Assembly (NCBI RefSeq): GCF_002237365.1
Contig: NZ_NMUO01000017.1
Coordinates: 1-51,054 of the forward strand
Origin: Zobellella denitrificans
Lineage (GTDB): Bacteria > Pseudomonadota > Gammaproteobacteria > Enterobacterales > Aeromonadaceae
Direction of reading: 5' to 3'
Length of the DNA stretch: 51,054 nucleotides
Part shown: piece by piece, positions 50,758 through 51,054 of the stretch
Layout of the letters: each line of letters starts with the position of its first letter
Position numbering within the stretch: position 1 is the first letter of the stretch
Program-made: the position numbers and the translations under genes
Notes under the pieces: model-generated
The model's database searches: none
Told to the model about the DNA's origin: nothing
The model's input: only the letters and a program-made list of their open reading frames with translations

Positions 50758-51054
50758 TCACCCTCCCACCGAATTAAGATGAAATTCCTGCCCTTCGAAG
50801 CTGAGGATGACCCCCCTGGGGGTGATGCTCCTGAGCTGCAGCGCCCCCAGTTGCTGCCCCTCCCGCAGCATCTGGCCGTTGATATTGGCCATGCGGCTGG
50901 CCGGCGTGGCCGAATAGATGTGCACCGACAGGGTCAGGGCCGGCAGGCGGGCCCGGATATTGGCCGGCAGCTCGCGCAGGTCCGGCACGCCCGGATCGAA
51001 GGGCGGTTCGGGCGGTGCCGGCGCCACCACCGGTGCGGAGGCCGGAGGCGCGGC
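50758..51054 (-). CDS. gspB: General secretion pathway protein GspB/ExeB, C-terminal part (partial)
   Basis: The frame is open to the right edge of the window (about 98 codons visible) and ends at 50758. The segment LTLSVHIYSATPASRMANINGQMLREGQ and the end SFEGQEFHLNSVGG match the T2SSB C-terminal domain of GspB/ExeB, which partners GspA/ExeA in inserting the type II secretin. The visible N-terminal part is Pro/Ala-rich, typical of the periplasmic linker. The start lies outside the window. Confidence 0.85.
   Translation of the reverse strand, partial: AAPPASAPVVAPAPPEPPFDPGVPDLRELPANIRARLPALTLSVHIYSATPASRMANINGQMLREGQQLGALQLRSITPRGVILSFEGQEFHLNSVGG

Overview
The window is a chromosomal segment of a GC-rich marine or brackish-type gammaproteobacterium. 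The gene order mioC - oriC - mnmG - rsmG - parA - parB - atpIBEFHAGDC - glmU - DeoR regulator - glmS, a LuxP-type autoinducer-2 receptor and a GspB-like (ExeB) tail all suggest Aeromonadales (Oceanimonas, Oceanisphaera or Zobellella relatives). That placement is inferred from gene content and protein similarity recalled from memory; no search was run.

Layout. 1-63 is the 5' end of a 16S rRNA gene on the minus strand. Its two-promoter control region and boxA leader fill 64-403. Then come paeA/ytfL (minus), luxP and a large LuxQ-sensor/PAS/PAS/GGDEF/EAL protein (plus), and katG (plus). At 8626-33617 lies a complete Tn7-like transposon of 24,992 bp, with TGTGGG ends, a perfect 5-bp target duplication (GTTTT) and TnsB-site arrays. 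It sits at attTn7 just downstream of glmS, and its own tnsABCDE genes lie at the glmS-proximal end. From 33643 to the end is conserved chromosome on the minus strand: glmS, a DeoR-family regulator, glmU, the F1Fo ATP synthase operon, parB-parA-rsmG-mnmG, the replication origin, mioC, a cluster of palindromic repeats, and the 3' end of gspB.

The transposon cargo is a DNA phosphorothioation defence island. sspB (DUF4007), sspC (ATPase) and sspD (ATP-pyrophosphatase/PAPS-reductase fold) form the modification operon on the minus strand. A facing plus-strand operon carries three genes resembling sspF-sspG-sspH, then a DUF262 protein without a recognisable HNH nuclease domain, then an intact Hanks-type Ser/Thr kinase. 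No cysteine desulfurase (sspA) is present, so sulfur would have to come from a host desulfurase such as IscS. The two operons converge with only 6 bp between stop codons. The DUF262-kinase pair is the least explained part and the best candidate for an undescribed module.

The second notable system is outside the transposon. A LuxP with all eight AI-2 contact residues checked overlaps a gene whose periplasmic domain resembles LuxQ but whose output is a GGDEF-EAL pair instead of a histidine kinase. This would link AI-2 quorum sensing directly to cyclic-di-GMP.
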